Shown piece by piece: positions 8,037 through 16,440 of a DNA stretch of 64,000 nt. How positions within the stretch are numbered: position 1 is the first letter of the stretch; every line of letters begins with the position of its first letter. Both the position numbers and the translations under genes were made by a program. A model generated the notes under the pieces. The model saw only the letters and a list, made by a program, of their open reading frames with translations. It was not told where the DNA came from and ran no database searches. The stretch comes from BRHc4a sp049323755 (GTDB lineage: Bacteria > Bacillota > Desulfotomaculia > Desulfotomaculales > Desulfocucumaceae), in the NCBI GenBank assembly GCA_049323755.1, contig JBMOPE010000030.1:1-64000 (forward strand), in the 5' to 3' direction.

Positions 8037-9656
8037 ATGCGATTTGACTCATTTAACGGTAACGAACTCCTCATGATGCTGGTGGGGAGCGCCAACCTGC
8101 TGGCGGAGCATAAATCTGAAATAGACGCCCTTAACGTATTTCCGGTGCCGGATGGAGACACGGGAACCAATATGTACCTGACCTTTCTCTCCGGTGTAAA
8201 GGAAGCCAGGGAAAAAAAGGGGTCTTCAGCAGGAGAGATTGCAGCGGCAATGGCACAGGGTTGCCTTCTGGGTGCCAGGGGCAACTCCGGAGTTATCCTG
8301 TCCCAGATTCTGAGCGGCTTTGCCAAGGCGCTGGAGGGTAAAAACCGGGTATATACCGCTGATTTGGCGGCTGCCTTTAACGAGGGTTCGGAGGCTGCCT
8401 ACAAGGCTGTTATGAACCCGGCCGAGGGGACAATACTGACGGTTTGCAAAAGGCTGGCAAAGGGGTTTGATGAGGGAGTAGGCCGGCAGTATGATATGCT
8501 TAGAGCTATGCTCCACTCATACCGCCAGGCACAGCAGGCGCTTGCCGAGACTCCGGAAATGCTTCCGGTGCTGAAGGAGGCCGGTGTGGTGGATGCCGGC
8601 GGCCGGGGGCTGGTGGTTATCCTTGAGGGGATAATACATGCCCTTAAAATGGCGGCTGCCCGCCAGCAACTGGAGCTGTTCGACCTGGCCGCAAGTCAGC
8701 AAAAGGAGTATATAGCCAGGGCCCGGGAGGTAACTCAGGTTATTCAGTATACCTACTGCACTGAAATGCTGGTTAAGGGCAGGGGACTCATGCTGGACCA
8801 AATGCGCAGGGAACTGTCACCCTATGGTGACTGCCTTATGGTGGTGGGAAATGACGAGACAGCCAAGGTTCACATACACTCCAATCACCCCGGACTGGTT
8901 TTGGAGTGCTGTCTGAAGTATGGCGCGCTGTGCAATGTTGAGATAAACAACATGGAAGAGCAGAATAAAGAGTTCAAAGCGCCCCCAGGAGGGCCGGAGA
9001 AGCCTCTGGGCATTGTAAGCGTTGGTCTGGGCGAGGGGATAATGAATATAATGGAAAGCCTTGGCGCTGATGTGGTTGTATCCGGGGGCCAGACCATGAA
9101 TCCCAGTACCGAGGTTATACTGGATGCCATAAACAGGGTAAATGCAGGCAAGGTGATAGTTCTCCCAAATAACAGCAACGTGGTGATGGCCGCCGAGCAG
9201 GCAGCCAAAATGTCAGCCAGGGAAGTCAAGATGATAAAGACCGTTAATATAGCCCAGGGACTGGCGGCTATGCTTGTTCATAACCCCTTCGGGGAAATAG
9301 AGGAAGTGGCCAAAAAAATGGCTGCAGCGGCCCAGGGAGTAAATTGCGGCGAGATTACGAGGGCGGTAAGGGACACATCCTGCGACGGACAAAGCATTTC
9401 TGCCGGGGATTATATTGCCGTGGTAGACGGCCGCATTGTTTCTTCGGGAACTGAACTATATCCGGTTGTCTGTGAGCTTGTGAGTGCCCTTACCGGTGAG
9501 GGCGAGGAAATAGTTACTATCTATTACGGGGCTGGGCTTTCGGGAGCCGATGCCCGGACAGTGGCCGAAAGGCTCAGCGGTGAAAACGAAGATCTTGAAA
9601 TTGAAACACACTACGGGGGGCAACCTCATTACGAATTTATAATTTCCGCCGAGTAG
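8037..9656 (+). CDS. fakA: Fatty acid kinase FakA / YloV-like DAK2 protein
   Basis: A 539-aa cytoplasmic kinase. The DhaL/DAK2 ATP-binding domain covers residues 1-200, with NVFPVPDGDTGTNMYLT and GARGNSGVILSQILSGF as Mg-ATP-binding motifs. A DegV-like middle region and the YloV C-terminal domain follow. In the known system FakA phosphorylates fatty acids bound to FakB, feeding them to phospholipid synthesis. The next gene, 15 bases downstream, is a DegV/FakB-type binding protein, which supports the assignment. Start ATG has GGAGG 6 bases upstream. Length and order match the family. Confidence 0.9.
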   Translation: MRFDSFNGNELLMMLVGSANLLAEHKSEIDALNVFPVPDGDTGTNMYLTFLSGVKEAREKKGSSAGEIAAAMAQGCLLGARGNSGVILSQILSGFAKALEGKNRVYTADLAAAFNEGSEAAYKAVMNPAEGTILTVCKRLAKGFDEGVGRQYDMLRAMLHSYRQAQQALAETPEMLPVLKEAGVVDAGGRGLVVILEGIIHALKMAAARQQLELFDLAASQQKEYIARAREVTQVIQYTYCTEMLVKGRGLMLDQMRRELSPYGDCLMVVGNDETAKVHIHSNHPGLVLECCLKYGALCNVEINNMEEQNKEFKAPPGGPEKPLGIVSVGLGEGIMNIMESLGADVVVSGGQTMNPSTEVILDAINRVNAGKVIVLPNNSNVVMAAEQAAKMSAREVKMIKTVNIAQGLAAMLVHNPFGEIEEVAKKMAAAAQGVNCGEITRAVRDTSCDGQSISAGDYIAVVDGRIVSSGTELYPVVCELVSALTGEGEEIVTIYYGAGLSGADARTVAERLSGENEDLEIETHYGGQPHYEFIISAE

Positions 9657-9671
9657 CACGGAGGGTAAGAG

Positions 9672-10520
9672 ATGGGAAAAGTACGTATAGTCACTGACAG
9701 CACCGCAGACATGCCTCACGACATAGTGAAGAGGTACAACATAACAGTTGTTCCTTTGAAAGTGTTTTTCGGGCAGGAGGTTTATCTCGACGGTGTAGAA
9801 ATTACATCCGAACAATTTTTTAAAAGACAGGTAGCCGGTGAGATTTCCAGTACATCGCAGCCCTCACCGGCGGAATTTGTGGAAATATACACCCCAATGA
9901 TTGAAGCCGGGGATGACATAATATCAATTCATATCTCAAGTCTTATGAGCGGTACGGTTCAGTCAGCCAGCCTTGCCAAAACCATGATGAACTATTCCGG
10001 ACTGGAAGTATTGGACTCCGGGGTAGTCAGTGTACCTCTGGGCATAGTGGTTCAAAACGCCGCCAGGGCGGCTGAGGAGGGTAAGTCCAGATCAGAAATA
10101 CTGGAGCTGATACAAAAATGGCTGCGGGAATTGGAAGTATATTTTATGGTGGACTCACTGGAATATCTCCAGAGGGGGGGGCGTATAGGAAAGGCCCAGG
10201 CCTTTCTTGGAACCCTTCTGAATGTTAAACCTATTCTTACCCTGGGCGGAGGTCTTATCTGCCCATACGAAAAGGTAAGGGGAAAAACCAAGGCACTGGG
10301 CCGCCTTATAGATATTATGAAAGAAAAATTGGGCCAGGGCAGCAGGCTGCAGTGCTGGGTTACGCATGGCGTCTTTCCGGAAGGTAGGGAAGCCCTAATA
10401 AAGGGTCTTCAGGACAATTTTGACTGTACTGAAATCGTCATCTCCAGGCTGGGGACTGTGGTGGGTACCCACGTTGGACCTAGCCTGGCGGGGCTGGTAT
10501 GTCTTCCAGTTAAGGATTAA
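9672..10520 (+). CDS. DegV family fatty-acid-binding protein (FakB-like)
   Basis: A 282-aa two-domain DegV protein. The opening VTDSTADMP is the DegV signature, residues near 60 (SSTSQPSPAEF) line the fatty-acid pocket, and EYLQRGGRIGKAQAFLG near residue 165 is the conserved second-domain motif. It would present a fatty acid to the upstream FakA kinase as acyl-phosphate carrier. Good Shine-Dalgarno (GGAGGG). Translationally adjacent to fakA, so one operon. Confidence 0.9.
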   Translation: MGKVRIVTDSTADMPHDIVKRYNITVVPLKVFFGQEVYLDGVEITSEQFFKRQVAGEISSTSQPSPAEFVEIYTPMIEAGDDIISIHISSLMSGTVQSASLAKTMMNYSGLEVLDSGVVSVPLGIVVQNAARAAEEGKSRSEILELIQKWLRELEVYFMVDSLEYLQRGGRIGKAQAFLGTLLNVKPILTLGGGLICPYEKVRGKTKALGRLIDIMKEKLGQGSRLQCWVTHGVFPEGREALIKGLQDNFDCTEIVISRLGTVVGTHVGPSLAGLVCLPVKD

Positions 10521-10604
10521 TTCCTTATTTTTCTTCATTTTTTCTTCGGTAAAAAAGTTTGATTTTTGGGAACATACAAAAAACTTGACGGGAGGTGCTT
10601 TGGG

Positions 10605-12557
10605 TTGGGTGAAAAGCTTTGGCAGCCGGGTGCGGACAGGGTTGAAGCAGCTAATATCACCAGGTTTATCAAGTACGTTAACCAGAACTTCGGTAACAAT
10701 TTCTCGACTTACAACGAGCTATATGACTGGTCAGTGATAGAAATTGCGGATTTCTGGGAATCGGTGTGGAAATTCTGTGGAGTTATTTCCTCAAAGTCAT
10801 ACGACAATGTAGTGACCAACCTGGAAGACATGCTGGGAGCCAGGTGGTTTACAGGATCAGAGTTGAATTTTGCCGAGAACCTCCTTCGGTATAGGGATGA
10901 TAAAACAGCCCTTGTCTTTAGAAGTGAGCACGGAGATTCATCCAGAATTACATATTCAGAGCTTTACGCCGAGGTGGCCGGGGTTGCACTGGCGCTCAGG
11001 AATTTGGGAGTTAAAACCGGGGACAGGGTTGCGGGCTTTATGCCCAATATGATTCAGACTGTGGTGGCAATGCTGGCCACAACCAGCATCGGTGCCCTTT
11101 GGTCTTCCTGCTCGCCGGATTTTGGCATAAAGGGTGTTTTTGACCGCTTTGGACAGATACAGCCCAAGGTGCTGTTTACTGCCGACGGCTACTATTACAA
11201 TGGAAAGACCATTGACTCCCTGGAAAGGGTGTCCGGCATTCTAAAGGAGATTAATTCAGTCGAAAAAGTGGTTGTGGTCCCCTATACCCGTGAAAGGGCC
11301 GACATTAGCGGCGTTCCCAATGCCGTCCACTACCGGGACTTTTTCAGTCCCGTAACGGGTACTGAAATTAAATTCGAGCAGCTTCCCTTTAATCACCCGC
11401 TATACATAATGTACTCGTCCGGAACAACCGGAGTCCCCAAATGTATAGTTCACGGGGCTGGCGGCACTCTTTTACAGCACCTGAAGGAACTTGTGCTGCA
11501 CACCAATCTTACCCGGGAGGACACCATATTCTATTACACCACCTGCGGGTGGATGATGTGGAACTGGCTGGTCAGCTCACTGGCGGTGGGGGCCACTGTG
11601 GTTCTTTTCGATGGCTCACCCTTTTACCCGGAGCCCGACATCCTTTTCAGGATTGCCCAGGAAGAGGGAATAACAGTGTTCGGCACCAGCGCCAAATATC
11701 TTGCCACCGCGGAGAAGGAGGGTGTAAAGCCCATTTCGGACCTGGGCCTCGGGGCGCTAAGAGCCATACTTTCAACCGGCTCACCTCTTTCAGTGGACAG
11801 CTTCAGATATGTATACCGGGATATTAAAAAGGACCTGTGCCTGTCTTCAATATCCGGAGGCACCGATATTATCTCCTGCTTTGCCCTGGGCAACCCCACC
11901 GGGCCGGTCTATACAGGGGAACTGCAGTGCCGGGGGCTGGGTATGAAGGTAGAGGCCTTTGATGAGCACGCAAAGCCTGTTATAAACCATAAGGGGGAGC
12001 TGGTATGTACCGCGGCCTTCCCATCAATGCCGGTGAGCTTCTGGAACGACCCCGATATGAAAAAATACAGGGGATCGTATTTTGACGTATATGATAATGT
12101 ATGGCGGCACGGAGACTTTATTGAGATCACCCCGCACGGCGGCGTAATAATATACGGGCGGTCCGACGCCACTCTCAATCCCGGAGGGGTAAGAATCGGG
12201 ACTGCGGAAATATACAGGCAGGTAGAGTCCCTTTCAGAGGTGCTTGACAGCCTGGTGGTGGGACAGGACTGGGATAATGATGTCAGGGTGATACTTTTTG
12301 TGAAGATGGCGCCGGGTATAACTCTTACCGAAGAGCTTATTGCCAGGATAAAAAAGCTGATAAGGGAAAACACCACACCACGCCATGTTCCTGCCAAAAT
12401 AATAAGCATAAAGGATATTCCGTATACAATTAACGGCAAAAAAGTTGAGCTGGCCGTAAGGAATGTTATTCACGGACAGCCTGTATTGAACAAAGATGCG
12501 CTGGCCAACCCCGAGGCTCTGGAATACTACGGGGATATTCCTGAACTACAGGTATAA
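10605..12557 (+). CDS. aacS: Acetoacetyl-CoA synthetase
   Basis: A 650-aa AMP-forming acyl-CoA synthetase that activates acetoacetate to acetoacetyl-CoA. The N-terminal LWQPGADRVEAANITRF block is diagnostic of this family. The ATP-binding P-loop is YSSGTTGVPKCIVHG and the acyl-adenylate motif is HGDFIEITPHGG, with the C-terminal catalytic lysine in NGKK. The open frame begins earlier at 10566, but a GGAGGT ribosome site at 10591 fits TTG at 10605 (8-base spacing), and this start also matches family N-termini. It ends in a clear terminator. Confidence 0.9.
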   Translation: MGEKLWQPGADRVEAANITRFIKYVNQNFGNNFSTYNELYDWSVIEIADFWESVWKFCGVISSKSYDNVVTNLEDMLGARWFTGSELNFAENLLRYRDDKTALVFRSEHGDSSRITYSELYAEVAGVALALRNLGVKTGDRVAGFMPNMIQTVVAMLATTSIGALWSSCSPDFGIKGVFDRFGQIQPKVLFTADGYYYNGKTIDSLERVSGILKEINSVEKVVVVPYTRERADISGVPNAVHYRDFFSPVTGTEIKFEQLPFNHPLYIMYSSGTTGVPKCIVHGAGGTLLQHLKELVLHTNLTREDTIFYYTTCGWMMWNWLVSSLAVGATVVLFDGSPFYPEPDILFRIAQEEGITVFGTSAKYLATAEKEGVKPISDLGLGALRAILSTGSPLSVDSFRYVYRDIKKDLCLSSISGGTDIISCFALGNPTGPVYTGELQCRGLGMKVEAFDEHAKPVINHKGELVCTAAFPSMPVSFWNDPDMKKYRGSYFDVYDNVWRHGDFIEITPHGGVIIYGRSDATLNPGGVRIGTAEIYRQVESLSEVLDSLVVGQDWDNDVRVILFVKMAPGITLTEELIARIKKLIRENTTPRHVPAKIISIKDIPYTINGKKVELAVRNVIHGQPVLNKDALANPEALEYYGDIPELQV

Positions 12558-12584
12558 GTAGTATAATTGAGTAAGATATACTAT

Positions 12585-12619
12585 AAGGCTGCCGGTTGTA
12601 AAAGACCGGGGCCTTTTTT
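12585..12619 (+). terminator. Rho-independent terminator after aacS
   Basis: AAGGC...CCGGT pairs with ACCGGGGCCTT around a short loop, and a run of six T follows. It ends the aacS transcript. Confidence 0.8.
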
Positions 12620-12632
12620 ACCTGACACAATA

Positions 12633-12740
12633 TGGGAATTAGGAATTGGGAATTGGAGATGGTATAGATATAGGTGAAATGCTATAGTTTGATTTTATCA
12701 CCAATTCCCAATTCCCGATTCCCAATTCCGGACCTGTAAT
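12633..12740. repeat. Copy of the GGAATTGGGAATTGG repeat end, inverted pair
   Basis: GGGAATTAGGAATTGGG at 12634 and its inverse CCAATTCCCAATTCCC at 12701 can fold on each other. The inner bases (GGTGAAATG ... ATTTT ... TCACCAATT) match the end of the long repeat copy at 41.9 kb, including the CCGGACC boundary. It separates aacS from the lipase gene. Confidence 0.7.
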
Positions 12741-12773
12741 ATTTACCCCTTTTACAAAGAACGGAGTTGAGCC

Positions 12774-14015
12774 TTGGTGAAATTAAGTTTTAAAACTCTG
12801 CAGTTCAGGATGGAGGAAGTAGGACAGCCGGTTATGTACCGGCCGGGGGAGAAAATAATAATCCAGGGACACAGAAATGAATCCTTCTATCTGATAAAGA
12901 CCGGCCGGGTTGAGATGTATTCAGAGGGAGTGACGAATAAACACCCGTTGATATTGTCCTCCGGAGAGTATTTTGGTGAAATTACCTGTCTTACAGGGGA
13001 AGATTCAATTGCCGCCTATGCTGCGCTGGATGAGGTGGTATTGCTGAAAACAGGCCGTGAAGACTTGATGAGGCTTATGTCGGAGCTGCCGGATTTTAAC
13101 CAGCAGGTTGTTGACTCCTTATGTAAAATTATAAGGGTGGAAAAGTCTGGTCAGAAATCTGAACTCACTGCCCCGGACCTTCCGGGAGCCGGGTCCTGCA
13201 GTACCGGGCGGCAGGCTGCGCCGGGCAGACCCAGAATTGGTCTGGCCCTTGGAGCAGGGGTCGTCAGGGGAATGGCCCACATAGGGGTGATACGGACCCT
13301 TTTAAAAAACAAAATCCCCATAGACCTGATAGTGGGTACCAGTGCGGGAGCGCTGGTGGGGGCCTGTTTTGCTGCGGGTGTTTCTGTGGATGAGTTGGAG
13401 AGCTTTGCCACGAAGCTAAGCTGGTCCAAGGTTGCCTCTCCTGTTATACCACCAGGAAGGGCTTTTATGACTAATGAAAAGCTGGGTCATTTGGTTGACA
13501 GGCTAATTGGTGAAAAACAGTTCAGTGATATAAATATCCCCTTGGCTGTTATTGCGGCTGATGCAAGCAGTGGCGAGGAGGTTGTTATCAGGGAGGGCAA
13601 GGTTTCCGATGCAATAAGGGCATCAACCGCAATTCCTGCGGTTTTTGAGCCTGTACACCTTTTTAACAGAATACTGGTGGACGGGGGAACGGTAAACATG
13701 GTTCCCGCCAGTGTATGCCGGGCAATGGGGGCAGATATAGTCATAGCGGTGTCCGTCAGTGATTTTCACCACCAGACCGGCCCTCCCAAAAATATTGTTA
13801 TGGCAATGCTGAGGTGCTTTGACCTTGTTTTGAAAAAACAGGTAGTCATGTCCAAGGTGCAGTGGGCCGACGTGGTAATTAGCGTTCAGAGGCCCGACCT
13901 GAGCGGATACAGCTTCAGAGAGTGCAGGCAATTCATCAGGGAAGGGGAAAGAAGGGCGGAAAGGATGATGCCTGTGATCAAAAACCTGATAGGGCAGTAC
14001 TGCTCAAGGGCTTGA
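12774..14015 (+). CDS. Cyclic-nucleotide-domain patatin-like phospholipase (NTE type)
   Basis: A 413-aa protein with an N-terminal cNMP-binding-like domain (residues 18-118, ending in a short linker) and a C-terminal patatin hydrolase domain from about residue 155. The Ser nucleophile is in GTSAG (VGTSAGALVG), the oxyanion stretch is GLALGAGVVRGMAHIG, and the dyad Asp is in VDGGTVNMVP. This is the bacterial neuropathy-target-esterase/RssA-like arrangement, expected to deacylate (lyso)phospholipids at the membrane. TTG at 12774 and GTG at 12777 are both possible starts behind GGAG. Whether the cNMP domain binds a nucleotide is unknown. Confidence 0.86.
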   Translation: MVKLSFKTLQFRMEEVGQPVMYRPGEKIIIQGHRNESFYLIKTGRVEMYSEGVTNKHPLILSSGEYFGEITCLTGEDSIAAYAALDEVVLLKTGREDLMRLMSELPDFNQQVVDSLCKIIRVEKSGQKSELTAPDLPGAGSCSTGRQAAPGRPRIGLALGAGVVRGMAHIGVIRTLLKNKIPIDLIVGTSAGALVGACFAAGVSVDELESFATKLSWSKVASPVIPPGRAFMTNEKLGHLVDRLIGEKQFSDINIPLAVIAADASSGEEVVIREGKVSDAIRASTAIPAVFEPVHLFNRILVDGGTVNMVPASVCRAMGADIVIAVSVSDFHHQTGPPKNIVMAMLRCFDLVLKKQVVMSKVQWADVVISVQRPDLSGYSFRECRQFIREGERRAERMMPVIKNLIGQYCSRA

Positions 14016-14016
14016 A

Positions 14017-14107
14017 TTATAGGAATTGGGAATTGGGGATTAGGGATTAGGGATTGGAATAAAGCCACAGAGGAAACGGACATTCAATCATAAAATCTCT
14101 GTGGCTT
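14017..14107. repeat. Repeat cluster with hairpin after lipase gene
   Basis: GGAATTGGGAATTGGGG plus GGGATTAGGGATT runs are followed by AAGCCACAGAG ... CTCTGTGGCTT, an 11-base-arm inverted repeat that may terminate the lipase transcript or the convergent aldolase transcript. CCACAGAGG-type motifs recur at 56413-56595. Confidence 0.55.
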
Positions 14108-14137
14108 CAAAATACCAATTTTCATATTCTTTGGCGG

Positions 14138-15037
14138 CTATTTCAATATTCCCAGTTCGGTCATTAAAGCCTTAAGCTCCTCAAGCTTGGGGCCCTGGTA
14201 TTCGGGGTAGGGGCGGCGGGGTGAGCCTCCGGGCAGCCCCATAAGCTTCAGTGCAGCCTTAATTACAATGGGGTTTGACAGGGTATACAGAGCTTTGAGA
14301 AGGGGGTAATACTTAAAATACAGTGCTTTCGATTTTTCAACCTGGTCAAAGCCGGTCCAGGGGCGGGACATTTCAGCCATTTCCCGGGGAATTATATTGC
14401 CCCCTATATTTGCCGTGCCGTGGCCGCCCAGCGCCAGCGTCGGGATTACTATAGAATACTTGGGAAAATCACAGCATAAAACGTGAACATTTCCACCGGT
14501 AAGCTTTAAAACCTCAACCAGTTGGGAAACCCTGGGCATGGCTTCCTTGTCCGCAACGAAATTTGGGCACTGCCGGTATATGGCGGCAATGGTCTCCGGC
14601 TCTATATTAACTCCGGTCCTGGTGGGGTTGTTATATAGGCCAAAGGGTATGTTTACTGACTTTCCCACCGTAAGGAAGTGATCTAAAACAGCATCCTGCG
14701 GGGGCAGGAGGTAAGGGGGGACGGTCAGAACAACACCGTCGGCTCCTTCTGCTTCGGCAAATTGGCTTAACAGGGTGGTTTCCCGTGTTGAGGGGCAGGT
14801 GGTTCCGAAGAATACGGGTATTTTCCCTTTGGAGTAGCGGGCTACTTCCCCGATGATACTCTTTTTCTCCTCCATTGACAAAAGGGTTGTTTCCCCGGCG
14901 GAACCAAGCACCAGCAGGCAGGAGGTACCGTTGGAGGCCTGAAAGTCAATTAAGGTCTTAAACCCCTCATAGTCAACTGAATCATCTCCGTTAAAGGGTG
15001 TTGGAATGGCAACCCAGGAGCCTGTCGGCTTATACAT
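14138..15037 (-). CDS. DapA-family class I aldolase/synthase
   Basis: A 299-aa (beta/alpha)8 Schiff-base enzyme of the dihydrodipicolinate synthase/N-acetylneuraminate lyase family. The catalytic Lys is in FVADKEAM (about residue 160), the Tyr in YNNPTRTG (about 133) and the Arg in the same motif. The pyruvate-binding loop reads GSAGE rather than the GTTGE of true DapA, so the reaction may be a different pyruvate aldol reaction. No lysine-pathway neighbours are present. The frame opens at 15058, but AGGAG fits the internal ATG at 15037, which also matches family N-termini. Confidence 0.8.
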   Translation of the reverse strand: MYKPTGSWVAIPTPFNGDDSVDYEGFKTLIDFQASNGTSCLLVLGSAGETTLLSMEEKKSIIGEVARYSKGKIPVFFGTTCPSTRETTLLSQFAEAEGADGVVLTVPPYLLPPQDAVLDHFLTVGKSVNIPFGLYNNPTRTGVNIEPETIAAIYRQCPNFVADKEAMPRVSQLVEVLKLTGGNVHVLCCDFPKYSIVIPTLALGGHGTANIGGNIIPREMAEMSRPWTGFDQVEKSKALYFKYYPLLKALYTLSNPIVIKAALKLMGLPGGSPRRPYPEYQGPKLEELKALMTELGILK

Positions 15038-15065
15038 TCTATCACTCCTGTTAAACATTATTCAT

Positions 15066-15106
15066 GGGTCCGGAATTGAGAATTAGGAATTGGGAATTGG
15101 TGACTC
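15066..15106. repeat. GGAATTGGGAATTGG repeat end
   Basis: ATTCATGGGTCCGGAATT followed by AGGAATTGGGAATTGGTGA matches the start of the long repeat at 22.5 kb, then diverges. It is a solo end between the aldolase and the RelA-like gene. Confidence 0.65.
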
Positions 15107-15122
15107 AAAAATTTGTTTTTTC

Positions 15123-16334
15123 CTATGCCTTTTTAATTTGATTATTTCTTTTTATTCCTTCCTTGGCAGATAGCCTGGAGGTGCAGGAAAGGCAAATCCT
15201 CCCGCTTGTCAAAACGTTTCCGCAGACCTCGCAGTACTTTAACAGTTTTTCGGCGCAGTCACGGCAGTAAAAATCCCCTCTCATGTCAACCTTTGCGGCG
15301 AAAAAGTCGGCGTCATTGTAGTCTACCCACTCACCACAGGATTTGCAGCATGCCTCTTCCATATCAAGCAAAAGATACTCCACTGCAGCCTCCGGCTCGT
15401 TGGTGGCTATGCCGATTCTCAGAATTATGTTGTCGCTTATAGTCATGTTTTCTTTAAGGTACCTGTGGAGCCTTCTGTGGGTGCTCTCCGGCCTGTATTT
15501 TTCCACCAGGTCTATAACAGCCTGGTCTTCAACTTTTACAGAGGAGGCGAAGAAATGTTCAAAGTCTTCCACAGTCATTTTTTCAAAGGGCATGGCCCAG
15601 CATTCATACATATATCCTGAAATGGCTTCCACATCCCGTATTTTTATACCGTCAAAAAGCCCTTCCAGCGCATCCATCATTTTTTCCTTGAGGTCAAGCA
15701 TATCGTTTTTCATTCTTTCCCGCCGGAGTATGCTTAAAACCTCGTCAGCCTGAAGGAGAAGGTTGTAGGAGTGCTCCTTCAGCCGGTTCAATATCCTGTC
15801 GTTGCGGCTCTTTACCTTGTTTTTATAAAAGGACATGTGCTCAATATTAGACCAGAGATTTTCTACCTCGCTGCGTATCTGAATTTCAAAATTAAATCTC
15901 TGTTCCTGCCACGAATATACCCCGTCAAAGTGGTGTGAGTGCTTTCCGTTTTCGTGGCTGGTAAGATAGTGGGTAAGGGATGTTGTATGAGTAAATCTGT
16001 ATAGATCATTTTTTTCCTTTTCGAAAAGCCTTACCATTTTTTCAACATCCTCATCCAGCTCCACAATGATGAAAATGCCTATTATATCCGGCAGGTCGCC
16101 CAGGGATGTGGCGTTTTTGTACTCGTCTTTTCTTTGGAGCTTGTCAGCTATGCTATCCCATGATTTTACCCGTGTTTCGAAGCGATAAAGGGGGTATTGT
16201 TTTACCTGGAGCCTGTGACCAATTCGAAACATCGCGATGAAATCCTTTAGCTCGTCAACAATAGCTTCGGCAGCAAGGCTGAAATTTGAAAGGTTTTCAT
16301 AGTAGCTTATTTTCATTTCTTCCAGGGTATCCAA
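15123..16334 (-). CDS. RelA/SpoT-domain protein with C-terminal zinc fingers
   Basis: A 403-aa protein, TTG start at 16334 chosen because GGGGAGG lies 8 bases upstream. Residues 40-175 match the (p)ppGpp-synthetase fold: RVKSWDSIADKLQRK (55-69), the catalytic Asp in DIIG (83) and EIQIRSEVENLWSNIEH (150-166). Two usual features are missing: the Arg of GxRI is Phe (GIFII, 86-90), and the G-loop GYxSxH is replaced by a His-rich segment near 127-140. The C-terminus has three paired-Cys units (CKSCG, CRDCAEKLLKYCEVCG, CLSC), probably binding two zincs. It could be a divergent alarmone synthetase, a toxic small alarmone synthetase, or a tRNA/RNA pyrophosphokinase. Function unproven. Confidence 0.7.
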   Translation of the reverse strand: MDTLEEMKISYYENLSNFSLAAEAIVDELKDFIAMFRIGHRLQVKQYPLYRFETRVKSWDSIADKLQRKDEYKNATSLGDLPDIIGIFIIVELDEDVEKMVRLFEKEKNDLYRFTHTTSLTHYLTSHENGKHSHHFDGVYSWQEQRFNFEIQIRSEVENLWSNIEHMSFYKNKVKSRNDRILNRLKEHSYNLLLQADEVLSILRRERMKNDMLDLKEKMMDALEGLFDGIKIRDVEAISGYMYECWAMPFEKMTVEDFEHFFASSVKVEDQAVIDLVEKYRPESTHRRLHRYLKENMTISDNIILRIGIATNEPEAAVEYLLLDMEEACCKSCGEWVDYNDADFFAAKVDMRGDFYCRDCAEKLLKYCEVCGNVLTSGRICLSCTSRLSAKEGIKRNNQIKKA

Positions 16335-16440
16335 GAAAATGCCTCCCCGAAGGACTTTAATTTGCGGTCGGTATGACAATGTACTTTAACCCCCGGTTAA
16401 TATTATACATTAAATAATTGTTTATAATATAAATTATTTT

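Noticed and set aside
15038..15122. Lysine riboswitch or T-box before the DapA-like gene
   Set aside because: The gap is too short and consists of repeat DNA. No T-box motif was seen anywhere, including before the tRNA or FemABX gene.
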